Source: Paracoccus litorisediminis (GTDB taxonomy: Bacteria > Pseudomonadota > Alphaproteobacteria > Rhodobacterales > Rhodobacteraceae). From it: DNA of 64,000 nt. Below are positions 33,936-42,375 of this stretch, piece after piece (position 1 is the first letter of the stretch; every line of letters starts with the position of its first letter). A program made the position numbers and the translations under genes. Location of the stretch: contig NZ_WMIG01000001.1 of the NCBI RefSeq assembly GCF_009711205.1, forward strand, positions 124,001 through 188,000. Reading direction: 5' to 3'. The notes under the pieces were generated by a model that was not told the origin of the DNA, did not search any database, and was given only the letters and a program-made list of their open reading frames with translations.

Positions 33936-35336
33936 ATGAATTTCACAGGGCGCATCTTGGTCGTAGATGGTGAGCAGCATACCAGGATCAACATGAAAGT
34001 GCGTCTGACCTCAGCCTGCTATGCGGTCAGCACCGCCGCCTCGGGGACCGAGGCATTGCGGCGGGCCGGGATAGTTCGCCCCCGGATCGTGGTGATCGGG
34101 GCAAGCCTGCCCGATATGACCACGGCCGATCTGTGCCACGGGTTGCGCGCCCTGCCCGGCGGTGGCGACCTGCAAATTCTGGCGCAGGCACAGGGTGAGG
34201 CGCGGATCGCTGCCTTGCAGGCCGGCGCGTCGGCGCTGATCGACCATATGGGCGACGACCTGACCCTGCTTGCGCGCATCCGCGGTCTGATGCGCACCGA
34301 TCCCCAGAATGACGCTGCCGCACTACCCAGCGGTCTGGCCGAACCTGCCACGGCCTTCCAGCATGACAGCCGACCCCGCGCCGTCTTCATCTCGGGCCAG
34401 GCCGACATTGCGCTTGGCTGGCGTCATGCGCTGCAGGGGCAGGTGGATTTTTCGATCTCGGTCTGCGATCCCGAACGGGCGCTGGCCGATGCCGCGCGCG
34501 GTCGTGTCCCCGAGCTTTATCTGATCGCCGCCGACATGAACCAGCCGGGCGACGGGCTGCGGTTGATGTCGGAATTGCGTTCGCGCCCGGGATCGCGCGA
34601 TGCGGGCTTTGTCATCGCCCTGCATCCGGAACGCGCCGAGTTGGCCGAGATGGCGCTGGATCTGGGGGCGGGCGACGTGCTGGCTGCGGATATGGCCAAT
34701 CCGATCACCGCGGCCGAGGCTGCCATTCGCCTTGAGACCCAGCTTGACCGCAAGCGCGAGGCAGACCAGCGCCGTCTGGCCGCACAGCGCCAGATGCAGC
34801 TTGCCAGTCTTGATCCGCTGACCGGACTGCACAATCGCCGCCATGCTCTTCCGCGCCTTGCCCGCCTGCACGATCAGGCACTGTCCGAGGGCGATCCTTT
34901 AGCCGTCATCGTCATGGATCTGGACCGCTTCAAGGCGGTGAATGACAATCACGGCCACGCCGCTGGCGATGCGGTCCTGATCAGCGTTGCGCAGCGCCTT
35001 GCCCTCGCCCTGCCGCCCGAAGCGCTTCTGGCCCGCATGGGTGGAGAGGAGTTTCTGGCCGTCCTGCCCCGCCACGGCGCGGACGCGGCGCTGGCCGTTG
35101 CCGAAGAGATCCGCCTGCAGGTGCAGGAAAGCCCGGTGACGCTGCCCCCCGAATGCGCCGCTGATGAAATCCACGTCTCGCTTTCGGCAGGCGTGGCCGT
35201 GCTGGGCGGCGAACTGGCTGCGGGGCCGGAAAAGTTGCTGGCCCGCGCCGACCGCGCGCTGCTGCTGGCCAAGGCTATGGGCCGCAACCGGATCGTCATG
35301 GCCGAAGCGCGCTTGCGGCCTGAACTTGTGACATAG
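33936..35336 (+). CDS. PleD-like diguanylate cyclase with degenerate receiver domains
   Basis: 466 residues in PleD order: receiver 1 (about 5-120), receiver-like adaptor (about 145-270), GGDEF domain (about 300-460). In receiver 1 the phosphoacceptor position is Gly55 (IVVIGASLPDM, where PleD has LLDVMMPGM), the acid pair reads Asp11-Gly12, and the Lys of the TKP motif is lost (LIDHMGDD). The cyclase looks active: LDPLTGLHNRR, VMDLDRFKAVND and GGEEF at 369-373. The inhibitory RxxD site before GGEEF is absent (PPEA). It should make c-di-GMP but without PleD-type phosphorylation or feedback inhibition. Confidence 0.87.
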   Translation: MNFTGRILVVDGEQHTRINMKVRLTSACYAVSTAASGTEALRRAGIVRPRIVVIGASLPDMTTADLCHGLRALPGGGDLQILAQAQGEARIAALQAGASALIDHMGDDLTLLARIRGLMRTDPQNDAAALPSGLAEPATAFQHDSRPRAVFISGQADIALGWRHALQGQVDFSISVCDPERALADAARGRVPELYLIAADMNQPGDGLRLMSELRSRPGSRDAGFVIALHPERAELAEMALDLGAGDVLAADMANPITAAEAAIRLETQLDRKREADQRRLAAQRQMQLASLDPLTGLHNRRHALPRLARLHDQALSEGDPLAVIVMDLDRFKAVNDNHGHAAGDAVLISVAQRLALALPPEALLARMGGEEFLAVLPRHGADAALAVAEEIRLQVQESPVTLPPECAADEIHVSLSAGVAVLGGELAAGPEKLLARADRALLLAKAMGRNRIVMAEARLRPELVT

Positions 35337-35399
35337 GTCCCACTTTCGCTTCCCCGGCGCGATGCCTAGATTTGTCGCAGGTTGCGAAAGGAATCCCGA

Positions 35400-35801
35400 A
35401 TGCCGACGGCCCGCGACAACATCGCTGATCGACCGCTGCGCCCCTCCATGCTGCGCGGTGCCATGCGGCGCTGCCCCGCTTGCGGAGAAGGTGCGCTGTT
35501 TAACGGCTATCTGCGGGTCAAGGATCAATGCCCCCATTGCGGCGAGGCGCTGCACCACCAGCGTGCCGATGACGGCCCGGCCTATCTGACGATCCTGCTG
35601 GTCTCGCATCTGGGCGCGCCGCTGCTGCTGGCCATCTATATCGCCTACCGCCCCTCGCCCGCCGCGATGCTGATCGGCTTTGGTCTGGGCGCGGTAATCC
35701 TGTCGCTGGCGCTTCTGCCCGTGATCAAGGGCGCGTTCGTCGGCTTTCAATGGGCCCGGCGGATGCATGGCTTTGGACTGGAGCAGAAGGGCACCGCATG
35801 A
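35400..35801 (+). CDS. DUF983 membrane protein with zinc ribbon
   Basis: 133 residues from the ATG at 35400 (AAGGAAT upstream). A zinc ribbon of two CxxC pairs (RRCPACGEG at about 24-32 and CPHCGEAL at about 44-51) is followed by two membrane segments (about 66-84 and 88-110). This is the DUF983 family of small alphaproteobacterial inner-membrane proteins, often near cytochrome oxidase or NUDIX genes. It overlaps the NUDIX gene by four bases. Confidence 0.9.
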   Translation: MPTARDNIADRPLRPSMLRGAMRRCPACGEGALFNGYLRVKDQCPHCGEALHHQRADDGPAYLTILLVSHLGAPLLLAIYIAYRPSPAAMLIGFGLGAVILSLALLPVIKGAFVGFQWARRMHGFGLEQKGTA

Positions 35802-36478
35802 ACCTGCCCCCGATCCGCGATGCGGCCACCGTCATCGTCCTTGACCGCGACACGCCGCAGGGTCCCGCGGTGCTGATGGGCCAGCGTGGGGCGACGGCGG
35901 CCTTCATGCCCTCGAAATATGTCTTTCCCGGCGGCGCGGTCGATCCGGGCGATGCGGCCGCGCGCCTCTCAAAACCGCTCGAGTCCGAGCAGCGCCGCCT
36001 GCTGGCGCTTGACCCCATTGCCGAACATCCCGACCTGCCCGAGGCGCTGGCCGCCGCCGCCTTGCGCGAACTGGCCGAGGAAACCGGGCTGATCGCGGGC
36101 CTGCCGGGGGATGCGCCGCAGGGTTGGCCATTGCACGCCGCGCGCGGTCTGGCCCCCGATCCGTCGGCGCTGATCTATGTCTTTCGCGCGGTCACCCCGC
36201 CACGCAATACCCGCCGTTTCGATGCGCGCTTCCTGCTGCTGGATGCGGATCGGCTAGAGGGCGACCGCAACGATTTCAGCGCCGCCTGCGATGAGCTTTC
36301 GCATCTGCACTGGGTTCCCCTGACCGAGGCGCGCGCGCTGGACCTGCCCTTCATCACCGAGGTCGTTCTGGCCGAAATCGCCGCCATTGCCGCAAGGCCG
36401 GGTCCGCTCAGGGGACCCGAGCGGGTCCCCTTCTTTGACAATCGCGGCGAGGTGCCGCGCTTCAGCTGGCTGTCGTGA
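35798..36478 (+). CDS. NUDIX hydrolase, NUDT7/NUDT19-like
   Basis: 226 residues; the ATG at 35798 overlaps the DUF983 stop (ATGA). The NUDIX box is split by an insertion of about 35 residues: KYVFPGGAVDPGD then ALRELAEETGL, an arrangement typical of the coenzyme A or nucleotide-diphosphate hydrolases of the NUDT7/19 group. All catalytic acids (REL.EE) are there. It probably hydrolyses a CoA derivative or nucleoside diphosphate compound. The neighbour is an enoyl-CoA hydratase gene, convergent and three bases away. Confidence 0.9.
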   Translation: MNLPPIRDAATVIVLDRDTPQGPAVLMGQRGATAAFMPSKYVFPGGAVDPGDAAARLSKPLESEQRRLLALDPIAEHPDLPEALAAAALRELAEETGLIAGLPGDAPQGWPLHAARGLAPDPSALIYVFRAVTPPRNTRRFDARFLLLDADRLEGDRNDFSAACDELSHLHWVPLTEARALDLPFITEVVLAEIAAIAARPGPLRGPERVPFFDNRGEVPRFSWLS

Positions 36479-36481
36479 CGC

Positions 36482-37252
36482 TCAGCGCCCGGTGAATTTC
36501 GCCGGGCGTTTCTGCATGAAGGCCGAAACCCCTTCCATGAAATCCGAGGTCGCGGCCATCTGCCCCTGAAGCCGGGCCTCAAGCGCCAGTTGCTCGGACA
36601 GGTCGTGGCTGGAGGAGCGCGCGATCGCCTCGCGCGTCGCGAGGAATGCCTGGGTCGCCCCCTGCGCCAGCGTCGTGGCCCGCGCCGTCACCCGCGCCTC
36701 GAATTCGGCATCGGGAACCGCTTCCCAGATCATGCCCCAATCCGCGGCCTGACGGGCCGGGACGGGTTCGGAGAACAGCATCATCCCCATGGCGCGGGCG
36801 TTACCCACGCTGCGCGGAATGATGAAAGTGCCGCCCGCATCCGGGATCAGCCCGATCCGGCTGAAGGCTTGCACAAAGACGGCGCTTTCCGTCGCAATGA
36901 CCACATCGGCGGCCAGCGCCAGATTGGCCCCTGCCCCCGCCGCAATGCCGTTCACCGCCGCAATGACCGGAACCGGGGCTTGGGTGATTGCGGCCAGCAT
37001 GGGTTCATATTCCTCGCGCAGGATGCGCTCCACATCCAGCCCTGCCGTCGCATCGCCCAGATCCTGCCCCGAGCAAAAGGCCTGCCCCGTCCCGGTCAGC
37101 ACGACGCAGCGCGTATCCTGCGGCAGGTTGCGCAGCGTTTCCGTCAGTTCGGCACGCATGGTGCTGTTCAGCGCATTGCGGACCTCGGGGCGGTTCAGCG
37201 CGATCCGGGTGATGCCGCCCTGATGGGTGACGGTAATGGTCTGGGTGGTCAT
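36482..37252 (-). CDS. Enoyl-CoA hydratase/isomerase, PaaG-like
   Basis: 256 residues with the crotonase fold: oxyanion-hole blocks AFCSGQDLGD (about 59-68) and NGIAAGAGANLALAADVV (about 99-116), then FSRIGLIPDAGGTF with the Asp of the PaaG group (about 130-142). PaaG enzymes isomerise ring-epoxide phenylacetyl-CoA or related enoyl-CoA esters. No paa genes are nearby, so the substrate is uncertain and it may be a general beta-oxidation isomerase. It follows ccmH on the same strand, 66 bases apart. Confidence 0.88.
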   Translation of the reverse strand: MTTQTITVTHQGGITRIALNRPEVRNALNSTMRAELTETLRNLPQDTRCVVLTGTGQAFCSGQDLGDATAGLDVERILREEYEPMLAAITQAPVPVIAAVNGIAAGAGANLALAADVVIATESAVFVQAFSRIGLIPDAGGTFIIPRSVGNARAMGMMLFSEPVPARQAADWGMIWEAVPDAEFEARVTARATTLAQGATQAFLATREAIARSSSHDLSEQLALEARLQGQMAATSDFMEGVSAFMQKRPAKFTGR

Positions 37253-37318
37253 GGTTCCTCCGCTTTTATGCGGCGTATCCTGACCGCTGCGAAGGACATG
37301 CGAAAGCGCGACCCAGCG

Positions 37319-37771
37319 TCAGTCCTGCATGATCCGGTCCAGCCGCGCGCGTTCCTCCTCCGAGAGTGTCTCGGGGCGGGTCTCGGGCTCGGCACGAGAG
37401 CGGATGAAGCGCCAGCCGATCAGCAGCCCCAGAAGCGCCATCAATGGCCCGGCCAGATAAAGCACCCAGTTGATGCCGCGCGCCCGAGGCTCGAACAGCA
37501 CGTATTCTCCGAACCGCTCGACAACGGCATCGACGGCCTGCTCATTGCTGTCGCCGGCGACCAGTCTTTCGCGCAGATAAAGCCGCAGGTCGCGGCTGAT
37601 CGGCGCATTCGATTCGTCGATCGTCTCGCCCTGACAGACCGGGCAGCGCAGGATGCGGGAAATGTCGCGGGCACGGGATTCCAGCGCGGGGTCAGACAAG
37701 ACCTCATCGGGTTGGACGGCCCAGGCCGGAACGGCCAGCAGCAGCGCAAGACACAGGATCAGATAGCGCAT
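37319..37771 (-). CDS. ccmH: Cytochrome c maturation protein CcmH
   Basis: 150 residues from the ATG at 37771. A signal peptide/anchor (1-18) is followed by the thiol motif LRCPVCQG with Cys43 and Cys46, the NAPISRDLRLYLRERLVAG block and a second membrane segment (about 102-120). CcmH reduces the apocytochrome CXXCH cysteines before heme attachment. Only the N-terminal half (CcmH/Ccl2) is present; the TPR part (CcmI) is encoded elsewhere. It starts four bases after the ccmF stop. Confidence 0.95.
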   Translation of the reverse strand: MRYLILCLALLLAVPAWAVQPDEVLSDPALESRARDISRILRCPVCQGETIDESNAPISRDLRLYLRERLVAGDSNEQAVDAVVERFGEYVLFEPRARGINWVLYLAGPLMALLGLLIGWRFIRSRAEPETRPETLSEEERARLDRIMQD

Positions 37772-37775
37772 GGGC

Positions 37776-39737
37776 CTACTCCGCCGGTCCGGCGATGGGT
37801 GCGGAACGCATCGCCCCAGCCGCCACGCGATATCGCCGGTCACTAAGGCTGATCAGGCCCCCCAGCGCCATCAATGCCGAGCCGAACCAGATCCAGCCGG
37901 CAAAGGGCTTGATGTAACTGCGCACGGCCCAGCCGCCATTCTGCTGGGCATCGCCAATCACCAGATACAGGTCGCGGAACAAGCCGCTTTGAATGGCGGC
38001 CTCGGTCGTGGGCATGGCCTGCACCGGATAGACCCGCTTTTCGGGATGCAGCAAGGCGACTTCGCGCCCGTTCTTGGCGACCCGCATCGCGGCAATGGTC
38101 GAGACATAGTTCGGCCCCTGAACATCCTCGACGCTTTCCAGCGTGATCTCATAGCCCGCGACGGTGAAGGTCTCGCCGATCCGGGCGACGCGGATATCTT
38201 CGACCTGCCAGGCCATCAGCAGGCTGACCCCGATGAAGGTCACACCCAGCCCACCATGCGCCACGGCCCTGCCCCAATCGGCGCGCGGCAAGCGGCCCAG
38301 ACGCGACAGGCCGGAATTGCCGGTCCGCAGCAACAGATCGACCACGGCCCCGGCAACCAGCCACGACCCCAGCCCTGCCCCGATCACCGCCAGCGCCGAA
38401 TGCCCGGTCGAGACGGCAAAAACCAGCAGCATGACCGCCACCGCGAACAGCAACGCCCCGCGCAGCGGCGCAAGGACACGGCCCAGCTTGCCCCGTTTCC
38501 ACGGGATGATCGCCCCCATCGGCAGGACGATGGCCAGCGCGATCATGAAGGGGGTGAAGGCCTTTTCAAAAAAGGGCGGCCCGACCGACAGCTTGCGGTC
38601 CCACAGCATCTCGGCCACCAGCGGCCAGACCGTGCCGATGAACACGACAAAGGCCGACACTGCCAACAGGATGTTGTTCAGGACCAGCGCCCCCTCGCGC
38701 GAGACCGGAGAGAACACGCCCTTGGCCTGCATCGACCCCGCGCGCGCCGAGAATAGCGTCAGCGCACCGCCGACGAAGGCGGCAAGGATCGCAAGGATGA
38801 ACACCCCCCGTTCCGGATCATTGGCAAAGCTGTGGACCGAGGTGATGACGCCCGAGCGCACGATGAAGGTCCCGATCAACGAGAAGCCAAAGGCCATGAT
38901 CGCCAGCAGGATCGTCCAGCTTTTCAGCACCTCGCGCTTTTCGACGACAATGGCGGAATGCAGCAGGGCCGCAGCCAGCAGCCAGGGCATGAAACTGGCG
39001 TTTTCGACCGGGTCCCAGAACCAGAAGCCACCCCAGCCAAGCTCGTAATAGGCCCACCACGACCCCAGCGCGATGCCGATGGTCAGAAACACCCATGCCG
39101 CCAGCGTCCATGGCCGCACCCAGCGCGCCCATGCCGCATCCACCCGCCCTTCGATCAGGGCGGCGACGGCAAAGCTGAAGGCCATCGAAAGGCCGACATA
39201 GCCCAGATAAAGGAAGGGCGGATGAAACGCCAAACCGGGATCTTGCAGAAGCGGGTTCAGGTCGCGCCCGTTGAAGGGCGCATCCGCCAGCCGCAGGAAC
39301 GGGTTCGAGGTGAACAGGATGAAGGCCAGAAAGGCCGCGCCGATCGCCGCCTGCACCGACAGCACCCGTGCCCGCAGCCGCGGCGGCAGGTTCGCGTCAA
39401 AGACCGCCGCCGCCGCGCCGAACAGCGCCAGGATCAGCACCCAGAGCAGCATGGAACCCTCATGGTTCCCCCAGACGCCCGAGATTTTGTAGATCAGCGG
39501 CTTGGCGGTATGCGAATTCTCATAGACCAGCAGGACCGAGAAATCCGAGGTCACGAAGGAAATCGTCAGTGCCGCGAAGGAGATTCCGATCAGCCCAAGC
39601 TGGGCGATGGCAGCGGGGCGCGCGCTGTCGATCCAGCCGCTCCAGCCCTTGGCCGCGCCGATCATCGGCACGACCATCTGGAACATGGCCACGGCAAAGG
39701 CAAGGATCAGGGCAAAATGGCCTATTTCCGCGTTCAT
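37776..39737 (-). CDS. ccmF: Cytochrome c maturation heme lyase subunit CcmF
   Basis: 653 residues with about 15 membrane segments and the WWD signature WGGFWFWDPVENASFMPW (about 227-246), which holds heme in the periplasm. Conserved His residues flank it. CcmF with CcmH joins heme from CcmE to apocytochrome c. It sits 87 bases downstream of the holin gene, so its transcription likely runs through the lysis pair or starts inside it. Confidence 0.97.
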   Translation of the reverse strand: MNAEIGHFALILAFAVAMFQMVVPMIGAAKGWSGWIDSARPAAIAQLGLIGISFAALTISFVTSDFSVLLVYENSHTAKPLIYKISGVWGNHEGSMLLWVLILALFGAAAAVFDANLPPRLRARVLSVQAAIGAAFLAFILFTSNPFLRLADAPFNGRDLNPLLQDPGLAFHPPFLYLGYVGLSMAFSFAVAALIEGRVDAAWARWVRPWTLAAWVFLTIGIALGSWWAYYELGWGGFWFWDPVENASFMPWLLAAALLHSAIVVEKREVLKSWTILLAIMAFGFSLIGTFIVRSGVITSVHSFANDPERGVFILAILAAFVGGALTLFSARAGSMQAKGVFSPVSREGALVLNNILLAVSAFVVFIGTVWPLVAEMLWDRKLSVGPPFFEKAFTPFMIALAIVLPMGAIIPWKRGKLGRVLAPLRGALLFAVAVMLLVFAVSTGHSALAVIGAGLGSWLVAGAVVDLLLRTGNSGLSRLGRLPRADWGRAVAHGGLGVTFIGVSLLMAWQVEDIRVARIGETFTVAGYEITLESVEDVQGPNYVSTIAAMRVAKNGREVALLHPEKRVYPVQAMPTTEAAIQSGLFRDLYLVIGDAQQNGGWAVRSYIKPFAGWIWFGSALMALGGLISLSDRRYRVAAGAMRSAPIAGPAE

Positions 39738-39824
39738 GTTCTTCCTCCCGGCAGTTGCGCGGAGGATAGCGGCGGCGCGTCGGGCAAGCCAGCCCCGAGC
39801 GCCACCGATCTTATCGCATTTCCG

Positions 39825-40343
39825 TCATGTCCCAGCCCGCGAGGCTGCCCAGTCGCGCAAAGCCGCATTATCCGCGAAATCGTCATCTGGCGCGGTTACC
39901 GGCCCTTGCGCTGTGGACGGGGTCGGCATGGAGGTCGCAATCCGCGGCCGGGTGCGAAAATAATGCGCCTCGCGCGCCCCGAAATAGAAGCTGATGATCG
40001 CGCCCAGCAGCCACCATAGCGGCTCGGGGACAAGGTTGAGGTTCTGCATGCGCAGTCCGAAACCCACCGGCTCAACCATGGCATAGACGAACAACCCCAC
40101 CGTCCCTAGCGTCATCACCGGGCGTGGCAGGCGGTTCAGCCCGTTCATCAGCCCGTCGAACCACCCTCCGGGCTGCATGGCGAATTCCGCCGTCAGCTGC
40201 GCCATGGCACGGGCATAGGCTTCTTCGTCCAGCTCCATCCGTCGCGTCGAGTTTTCGCGGAACACCTCGGCCATGCCGGTCGCGGCATTGGCGACGGTGG
40301 TGACGGCGCTGCTTGCGCCAAGGAAACGGTCCATCACGCCCAT
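39825..40343 (-). CDS. Holin, 3-TM GTA-release type
   Basis: 172 residues. A polar N-terminal helix (about 1-55: VFRENSTRRMELDEEAYARA) precedes hydrophobic segments at about 74-95 (PVMTLGTVGLFVYAMVEPVG) and about 105-123 (PLWWLLGAIISFYFGAREAH), then a disordered Pro/Thr/Asp-rich tail. This is the pattern of the 'holin of 3TMs, for gene-transfer release' family. In Rhodobacter capsulatus the homologous holin releases the gene transfer agent. It overlaps the endolysin gene by ten bases, so the two are translated together. Confidence 0.85.
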   Translation of the reverse strand: MGVMDRFLGASSAVTTVANAATGMAEVFRENSTRRMELDEEAYARAMAQLTAEFAMQPGGWFDGLMNGLNRLPRPVMTLGTVGLFVYAMVEPVGFGLRMQNLNLVPEPLWWLLGAIISFYFGAREAHYFRTRPRIATSMPTPSTAQGPVTAPDDDFADNAALRDWAASRAGT

Positions 40344-40945
40344 GCTGCAACTCTCGCCCGGTGTTCGGCAATCGTCAGATGATAGCGGGCCGAGACGAAT
40401 TCCTCGGCCCGGATGATCCAGCCACCCTTGCCCCCCGATTGGCTGCGGGCGAATTTGCGACTGGCCGGGCGCGCATCGGCCAAAGCATAGTAGTAATTTC
40501 GCCGGGCGATCCCGTAAGCATCGGCCAGATGCGCGGGCGCGGCCAAGGCAGCCAGCCGCGCGGCATCGACGGTCTTTGGCCCGACCATGCCGTCATCCGT
40601 GATGGCAAAGCCCATCCGCGTCAGCAAGCGTTGCAAGATCTTGACCGCATTCGCCCCGGCATTGACCTGCATGTCAAAGACCGAAGGCTGCAGTTGCGCC
40701 GGCAGCGCGGCCAGCCCCGGTTTGCGAAAGTAATGTTCGACGAAGATCAGCTGGGCATCAGCCTTGGTCAGCGCCTTGAGATCAGCCAGATCGACCTTGC
40801 CATCGGCATTGCGATCTTCGCCCAATTCCCGCAGCGTGGTCAGCGTGACGCCCAGATTGGTCGCGCCGCCCGGATCATCGGGATCGTTGACGTAGCCCCC
40901 CTCACGCGCGACGATCTCGGCCGCGATCTGTTCGACGGTCTTCAT
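40334..40945 (-). CDS. GH108 N-acetylmuramidase (endolysin), holin-associated
   Basis: 203 residues. The GH108 catalytic start is VAREGGYVNDPDDPGGATNL with Glu15 as the acid; residues 120-190 form the peptidoglycan-binding-3 domain (GMVGPKTVDAARLAALAA ... RRNYYYALA). Between them, DRNADGKVDLADL (about 44-56) is an EF-hand/dockerin-like calcium loop. No signal peptide, so it must wait in the cytoplasm for the holin, as phage endolysins do. A perfect CtrA box lies 46 bases upstream of the ATG. Homologues are the GTA lysis muramidases of Rhodobacteraceae. Confidence 0.9.
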   Translation of the reverse strand: MKTVEQIAAEIVAREGGYVNDPDDPGGATNLGVTLTTLRELGEDRNADGKVDLADLKALTKADAQLIFVEHYFRKPGLAALPAQLQPSVFDMQVNAGANAVKILQRLLTRMGFAITDDGMVGPKTVDAARLAALAAPAHLADAYGIARRNYYYALADARPASRKFARSQSGGKGGWIIRAEEFVSARYHLTIAEHRARVAAWA

Positions 40946-40990
40946 GCTGGCCCCCTTCTGGAAACTGTCCAGAAAGCTGGCCCGGCTGGG

Positions 40991-41005
40991 TTAACCCTTG
41001 CTTAA
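40991..41005. promoter_or_regulatory. Perfect CtrA box upstream of the lysis genes
   Basis: TTAA (40991-40994), seven bases CCCTTGC, TTAA (41002-41005): all eight consensus positions match. It lies in the 91-base gap between ccmE and the endolysin gene, 46 bases from the endolysin ATG. It is the only perfect TTAA-N7-TTAA I found in the window. Confidence 0.75.
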
Positions 41006-41036
41006 CCCGGCGCGCGTTGCATCGAAGAATGGGGCG

Positions 41037-41480
41037 TCAGGAATTGGGTTCCTCATAGACGCCCTGTTCCTTGAGCGAGTCGATGACCTCGCGCGGCATG
41101 TAATTCTCATCATGCTTGGCCAGGATTTCCGAGGCGATGAAGGTGTCGCCCTCCATCCGGCCGGTGCCGATCATGCCCTGACCTTCTGCGAACAGATCGG
41201 GCAGCACGCCGGTAAAGCGGACGGGAACCGAGGCGCCGCCATCGGTGACGCTGAAGCTGACCGTCTCACCATCGCCACGCTTCAGCGTGCCGTCCTCGAC
41301 CAGCCCGCCAAGGCGAAACACCTCACCCGCTTCGGGCGGATTCCCCGCCATCTGGCTGGGCGAGCGATACAGGTTGATGCCATCGCGAAAGCCGTAGCCG
41401 ATCAGCCCGACCGCCAGGACCAGCGCGACGGTGGCGGCAATGATGATCTGGATACGGCGTTTTTTCTTGAGCGATTTCAT
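41037..41480 (-). CDS. ccmE: Cytochrome c maturation heme chaperone CcmE
   Basis: 147 residues. A membrane anchor (about 9-30) leads into the periplasmic OB fold. The heme-binding His123 and Tyr127 are in LAKHDENYMPREV, the HxxxY form. CcmE carries heme covalently from CcmC to CcmF. It starts 18 bases after murI ends, so murI-ccmE may be co-transcribed. The lysis pair separates it from ccmF. Confidence 0.97.
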   Translation of the reverse strand: MKSLKKKRRIQIIIAATVALVLAVGLIGYGFRDGINLYRSPSQMAGNPPEAGEVFRLGGLVEDGTLKRGDGETVSFSVTDGGASVPVRFTGVLPDLFAEGQGMIGTGRMEGDTFIASEILAKHDENYMPREVIDSLKEQGVYEEPNS

Positions 41481-41498
41481 GCCATAATCACGTGTTTC

Positions 41499-42311
41499 TT
41501 ACGCAGCTTCGAACTTGATCGCATAGCGCAGGAATTGCGTCGCCTTGCCCGAGACCCGGACCGGATCGCCCGTCGTCAGAAAACGGGACTCTGTGCCCCG
41601 ACCGATCAGTTCGGGGTGGCGGCCCAGATAGTCCTCAAGGCTTTCGGCGACCAGCTGCGGCTGCGAATAGACCTTCACATTTTCACCCAGCGCTTTCTGG
41701 AAGGCGGGCTGGACCAGCGGATAATGCGTGCAGCCAAGGATCGCCGCCTCGGGGCGCGGCATGCGGCGCATCAGCGCCTCGACATGGCTGGTGACCAGCG
41801 CCTCGGCCAGAATTTCATCGCCCTGCTCGATGGCATCGACGACGCCGCCGCAGGGCTGCGCCTCGACATCGACGCCGATGGCGCGGAAGGCCAGTTCCCG
41901 TTGAAAGGCGCGGCTGGCGACCGTTGCCGGGGTGGCGAACAGCGCGACATGCTTGACCTCGACCTCGCGCGGGGGGGAGTTGTCACCCCAGCGGCGTTCG
42001 GTCAAAGCCTCGATCATCGGGACGAAAACGCCCAGCACGCGCTTGTTCGGCGGCAGCCAGGTTTCCTGCATGCGCTTCAGGGCAGCAGCCGAAGCCGTGT
42101 TGCAGGCCAGAATGATCAGATCACAGCCCTCGGCCCACAGCCGCTCGACCCCTGCGCAGGTCAGGCGATAGATATCTTCGGCATCGCGCACGCCATAGGG
42201 CGTGTGCTTGTTGTCACCCAGATAGACCAGCGGCAATTCGGGCATACGGGCGGCAATGGCGTCCAGGACCGTCAGCCCACCAAGACCCGAATCGAAAACC
42301 CCAACCGCCAT
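41499..42311 (-). CDS. murI: Glutamate racemase
   Basis: 270 residues from the ATG at 42311; the frame back to 42530 is not conserved. The catalytic cysteines are Cys70 ([14 protein letters not shown]) and Cys194 (GCTHYPLV), with Asp7 in VFDSGLGG. MurI supplies D-glutamate for peptidoglycan. It is followed closely by ccmE. Confidence 0.96.
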   Translation of the reverse strand: MAVGVFDSGLGGLTVLDAIAARMPELPLVYLGDNKHTPYGVRDAEDIYRLTCAGVERLWAEGCDLIILACNTASAAALKRMQETWLPPNKRVLGVFVPMIEALTERRWGDNSPPREVEVKHVALFATPATVASRAFQRELAFRAIGVDVEAQPCGGVVDAIEQGDEILAEALVTSHVEALMRRMPRPEAAILGCTHYPLVQPAFQKALGENVKVYSQPQLVAESLEDYLGRHPELIGRGTESRFLTTGDPVRVSGKATQFLRYAIKFEAA

Positions 42312-42375
42312 GACTAATCTCCTGCTCGCGACGCGCCTTTTTAGGACGCGCCGCGGGCGAACGCCATGATTTATG

